Positions 61,209 through 64,000 of a stretch of DNA of 64,000 bases are shown piece after piece (within the stretch, counting starts at the first letter, position 1; every line of letters starts with the position of its first letter). Below the pieces are notes generated by a model. It made no database searches and was not told the DNA's origin. It was given only the letters and a program-made list of their open reading frames with translations. This DNA is from Streptomyces sp. cf386 (GTDB taxonomy: Bacteria > Actinomycetota > Actinomycetes > Streptomycetales > Streptomycetaceae): positions 1-64,000 of the forward strand of contig NZ_FNHV01000032.1 in NCBI RefSeq assembly GCF_900103585.1, in the 5' to 3' direction. The position numbers and the translations under genes are program-made.

Positions 61209-62681
61209 ATGACCCCCCATGCAGCGAACGACCGGCGGCTTCGGCCGGCTGCCTCGGGCCGTCTGTCCGGCTGGGTTCCCGCTACCGCACTCCTCCTGGC
61301 CATGACGACCTCCTGCACTGGCTCCGCGTCGGGGGACGACAGCGCCGCAGGCCCGAGGCCTGGCGCTGCCGGGGTGGGTGACCGGCTGTTTCCCGCGCTC
61401 GGCAATGGCGGCTACGACGTGGCGCACTACGGACTGACTCTGGACTACGTGCCCGAGAACAACCGTCTGAAGGGCACGGCCGTCATCACGGCGCGCGCCA
61501 CGCAGGACCTGAGCCGTTTCAACCTCGACCTGTCGGGGCTGCGGGTACGTACGGCCACGGTGCAGGGTGCGAAGGCCCAATTCTCGCGTGAAAAGGACGA
61601 GTTGCGGGTGACACCGGCGAAGCCGGTCAAGGATGGCGACATCTTCAAGACGGTCGTCACCTACGACGGCACCCCACGCACGATCGAGAACGACGACGGA
61701 GGTCTGGAAGGCTGGATCGAGACCGATGACGGCGCGACCGCCCTCGGCCAGCCCGCCGGTTCCATGACCTGGTTCCCGGGCAACCACCATCCCTCGGACA
61801 AGGCCACGTACGACATCACGGTCACCGTGCCCAAGGACGAGGACGGCGACCCCTACGACGTGGTCGGCAACGGCGAGCTGACCGCGCAGGAGGACAACGG
61901 CGATTCGGTGACCCGGCACTGGCGCACCGAAGAGCCCATGGCCGGCTATCTCGCCCACATCTCCGTCGGCTACTTCGAGATCGACAAGGGCCGGACCGAC
62001 GACGACCTGCCCGTCTACGTCGCCATCGACCCCGACGAGTCCGAAGACGCCGCGGACGTCAAAGATCTCGTGCCCGAGATCGTCGGCTGGGCGAGCAGAC
62101 GGTTCGGCCCGTACCCCTTCTCCTCCACCGGCGCCATCGTCGATCACCTGCCCGACCTCGACTACGCCCTGGAGACCCAGACCAAGCCCTACTTCGACGA
62201 GGCGCCGGACGAGACGCTGCTCGTGCACGAGCTGGCGCACCAGTGGTTCGGCAACTCCGTCACCCCGCGCCAGTGGAAGGACATGTGGCTCAACGAGGGC
62301 CTGGCCACCTACGCGGAGTGGCTCTGGGAGGAGGAGCACGGCGGCAGGGACACCGACCAGATCTTCGAGGACTTCTACGACGGCACGGATTCCGAGAGCG
62401 AGGGCATCTGGGCCTTCGCCCCGGCCGATCCTCCCAGCGCGGCGCGCGTCTCCGACCCGCCCGTCTACGGACGCGGCGCCATGGTCGTGCACGAGCTGCG
62501 CAAGGCCGTCGGCGACGAGACCTTCTTCGACATCCTCCGCACCTGGACCCGACAGCACCGGCACGGCAACGCCGACACCAGGCAGTTCATCGCCCTGTGT
62601 GAGGCCAGGTCCGGGAAGAACCTGACGAAACTGTTTGATGTCTGGCTCTTCAACAAGGAGAAGCCGTCCCGGACGAAATGA
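61209..62681 (+). CDS. Lipoprotein M1-family zinc metallopeptidase
   Basis: The 490-aa M1 peptidase is anchored as a lipoprotein (signal 'VPATALLLAMTTSC', Cys36). The N-terminal domain begins 'GDRLFPALGNGGYDVAHYGLTLDY'. The zinc site is 'LVHELAHQWFGNSV' with the third ligand in 'MWLNEGLATYAEWLWEEEHGG'. 'YALETQTKPY' occupies the GAMEN position. ATG 61209 is chosen for its GGAGA; an earlier in-frame start at 61122 has none. It shares the domain plan of the M1 gene at 54714 but is clearly diverged, and lipid-anchored rather than with a Lys-rich tail. Confidence 0.9.
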   Translation: MTPHAANDRRLRPAASGRLSGWVPATALLLAMTTSCTGSASGDDSAAGPRPGAAGVGDRLFPALGNGGYDVAHYGLTLDYVPENNRLKGTAVITARATQDLSRFNLDLSGLRVRTATVQGAKAQFSREKDELRVTPAKPVKDGDIFKTVVTYDGTPRTIENDDGGLEGWIETDDGATALGQPAGSMTWFPGNHHPSDKATYDITVTVPKDEDGDPYDVVGNGELTAQEDNGDSVTRHWRTEEPMAGYLAHISVGYFEIDKGRTDDDLPVYVAIDPDESEDAADVKDLVPEIVGWASRRFGPYPFSSTGAIVDHLPDLDYALETQTKPYFDEAPDETLLVHELAHQWFGNSVTPRQWKDMWLNEGLATYAEWLWEEEHGGRDTDQIFEDFYDGTDSESEGIWAFAPADPPSAARVSDPPVYGRGAMVVHELRKAVGDETFFDILRTWTRQHRHGNADTRQFIALCEARSGKNLTKLFDVWLFNKEKPSRTK

Positions 62682-62946
62682 GTTCCAAGCGCGTGGTTCA
62701 TCCGGAGGGAAAGGTTCTGGGCGGTGGTGAACCGGCAACGGTTTCACTCAGGCAAGGATCTTGAAGCAACCCGTAACCCGGTGAACGGTCCGGGGTTGGT
62801 AGCGGTTGGGGGCCCGCCGTCCATGGGCGGCCTCCAGTGCCCAGTTCCCCGGAGTTTCGAGTGGACGCTCGCGGGGCTTCGTATGTCGGGTCGGGCGAGG
62901 ACACGAGAGACCTGCTCGCCCCTGGACAGCGGGAGGACAGGGAGCC
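62682..62946 (+). promoter_or_regulatory. Upstream region of the aminotransferase gene
   Basis: The 265 bp before ATG 62947 show no gene. I looked for an iron box (TTAGGTTAGGCTAACCTAA type), expected if the downstream gene is a siderophore gene under DmdR/IdeR control, and found none on either strand. GGGAG lies 6-7 nt before the start. Confidence 0.4.
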
Positions 62947-64000
62947 ATGGCCGTGACCGAATCTTTGCGCGGGGGGACGTCCGAGTCGGCGGGGGCGCGC
63001 GCCGTGCACGAAGGGATCCTGCGGCGGCAGTCGGCGCGCGAGTCGGCGGCGCGCACCTACGCGCGCGCCCTGCCGATCGTGCCGGTGCGGGCGCGTGGGC
63101 TGACCATCGAGGGCGCGGACGGCCGCCGCTACCTGGACTGCCTCTCGGGCGCCGGGACCTTGGCGCTCGGACACAATCACCCGGTCGTCCTGGAGGCCAT
63201 CCGCAAGGTCCTCGACTCCGGCGCACCGCTGCACGTCCTCGACCTGGCGACCCCCGTCAAGGACGCCTTCATCACCGAGTTGTTCCACACCCTGCCGCCC
63301 GGCCTCGCCGGGCACGCGCGCGTGCAGTTCTGCGGACCGGCCGGCACCGATGCGGTGGAGGCCGCCTTCAAGCTCGTCCGGGCCGCGACGGGTCGAACCG
63401 GAATGCTCGCCTTCAGCGGCGCCTACCACGGGATGACCGCCGGAGCGCTCGAAGCGTCCGGGGGCGCCTACGACGTACGGGTCGCGCGCCTGCCCTACCC
63501 GCAGGATTACCGCTGCCCCTTCGGCGTAGGCGGCGAAGACGGCGCCGAACTCGCCGCCCGCTGGACCGAATCCATCCTCGACGATCCCAAGTCCGGGGTA
63601 CCGCGCCCTGCCGGGATGATCCTCGAACCCGTCCAGGGCGAGGGCGGTGTCATCCCCGCGCCGGACGGCTGGATGCGACGCATGCGGCAGATCACGGCCG
63701 ACCGATCCATCCCACTGATCGCCGACGAGGTCCAGACGGGGGTCGGGCGCACCGGCTCCTTCTGGGCGGTGGAGCACAGCGGCGTCACCCCCGATGTGAT
63801 GGTCCTCTCCAAGGCCATCGGCGGCAGCCTTCCCCTGGCCGTCATCGTCTACCGAGACGACCTCGACGCCTGGCAGCCCGGCGCCCACGCCGGCACCTTC
63901 CGCGGTAACCAACTCGCCATGGCCGCCGGTACGGCGACGCTCGCCTACGTCCGCGAGAACCGGCTCGCTGAGCGGGCTGCTGAACTGGGCTCGCGGATGC
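62947..64000 (+). CDS. Class III PLP aminotransferase, diaminobutyrate-2-oxoglutarate type (partial, runs off window)
   Basis: The first ~351 residues are present and the frame is open at the window edge. It is a fold-type I, class III aminotransferase: 'LDCLSGAGTLALGHNHPVVLEAI', 'FCGPAGTDAVEAAFKLVRAATGR', 'SGAYHGMTAGAL', 'EPVQGEGGVIPAPDGWM', 'LIADEVQTGVGRTGSFWAVEHSGVTPDVMVLSKAIGGSLPLAV' with the PLP lysine in 'SKAIGG'. This is closest to diaminobutyrate/diaminopropane-pathway enzymes. In S. coelicolor the syntenic gene starts a small siderophore locus; that context lies beyond this window. Start ATG 62947 follows GGGAG. Confidence 0.85.
   Translation, partial: MAVTESLRGGTSESAGARAVHEGILRRQSARESAARTYARALPIVPVRARGLTIEGADGRRYLDCLSGAGTLALGHNHPVVLEAIRKVLDSGAPLHVLDLATPVKDAFITELFHTLPPGLAGHARVQFCGPAGTDAVEAAFKLVRAATGRTGMLAFSGAYHGMTAGALEASGGAYDVRVARLPYPQDYRCPFGVGGEDGAELAARWTESILDDPKSGVPRPAGMILEPVQGEGGVIPAPDGWMRRMRQITADRSIPLIADEVQTGVGRTGSFWAVEHSGVTPDVMVLSKAIGGSLPLAVIVYRDDLDAWQPGAHAGTFRGNQLAMAAGTATLAYVRENRLAERAAELGSRM

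Overview
The window is a chromosomal segment of a Streptomyces. It has very high GC, strong third-position GC in every real gene, GTG starts, 4-base start/stop overlaps, leaderless-type promoters (a -10 hexamer 6-7 nt before the start codon) and a gene order that, from memory, matches the S. coelicolor region around SCO5745-SCO5799. No plasmid, prophage or biosynthetic core is present, although the last, cut-off gene looks like the first gene of a small siderophore locus. SCO correspondences and literature links are recalled, not searched.

Layout. 1-381: the 3' end of a 23S gene, 5S rRNA and the rrn terminator. 428-1258: a shortened DegT-type aminotransferase lacking its PLP-lysine segment, then tRNA-Thr(GGU). 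1320-10848: the osmotic/developmental cluster osaC (anti-sigma/phosphatase), osaA (giant multi-HAMP hybrid kinase, divergent) and osaB (response regulator). 11010-18269: ftsK, a RodZ-like gene, rimO-pgsA-cinA (translationally coupled) and clgR, i.e. division, envelope and proteolysis control. 18550-25604: a small membrane protein, an SDR, a Nei-type DNA glycosylase and the giant helicase Lhr. 25730-28850: a frameshifted AraC regulator, azlCD, a prenyltransferase-fold protein and a DUF3046 protein. 28911-32640: an AI-2E-type transporter, recA and recX.

32937-37495 is the accessory part. A rhodanese and a cysteine dioxygenase lie behind a cysteine-rich leader peptide (attenuator type). A TnpB-only IS200/IS605-type element sits between the promoter of that leader and the 3' end of an FAD monooxygenase, and is flanked by two imperfect copies of the promoter. 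37673-43449: the glutamate ABC importer gluABCD, divergent from the two-component pair gluR-gluK, followed by an orphan TAXI binding protein. 44655-46046: a MazG-like NTP pyrophosphohydrolase and a divergent DUF2218/MarR pair with two palindromic operators. 46117-54574: miaB, small conserved genes, miaA, dapF and the (p)ppGpp enzyme rshA. 54714-62681: two M1 metallopeptidases flanking hflX and two paralogous trypsin-like lipoproteins. 62947 to the end: a partial PLP aminotransferase.

Themes. (1) DNA damage: recA carries an SOS-like box and the actinobacterial TTGTCRGTGGC-N6-TAnnnT promoter. The same architecture, placed so that transcription would begin at the start codon, precedes lhr, the AI-2E gene and rimO. 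(2) Cysteine/sulfur catabolism appears controlled by a leader peptide. (3) The most unusual structures are ten exactly periodic 276-bp HAMP modules in osaA, the AraC frameshift, and the TnpB element whose predicted guide resembles the cysteine-leader promoter 1.5 kb away.
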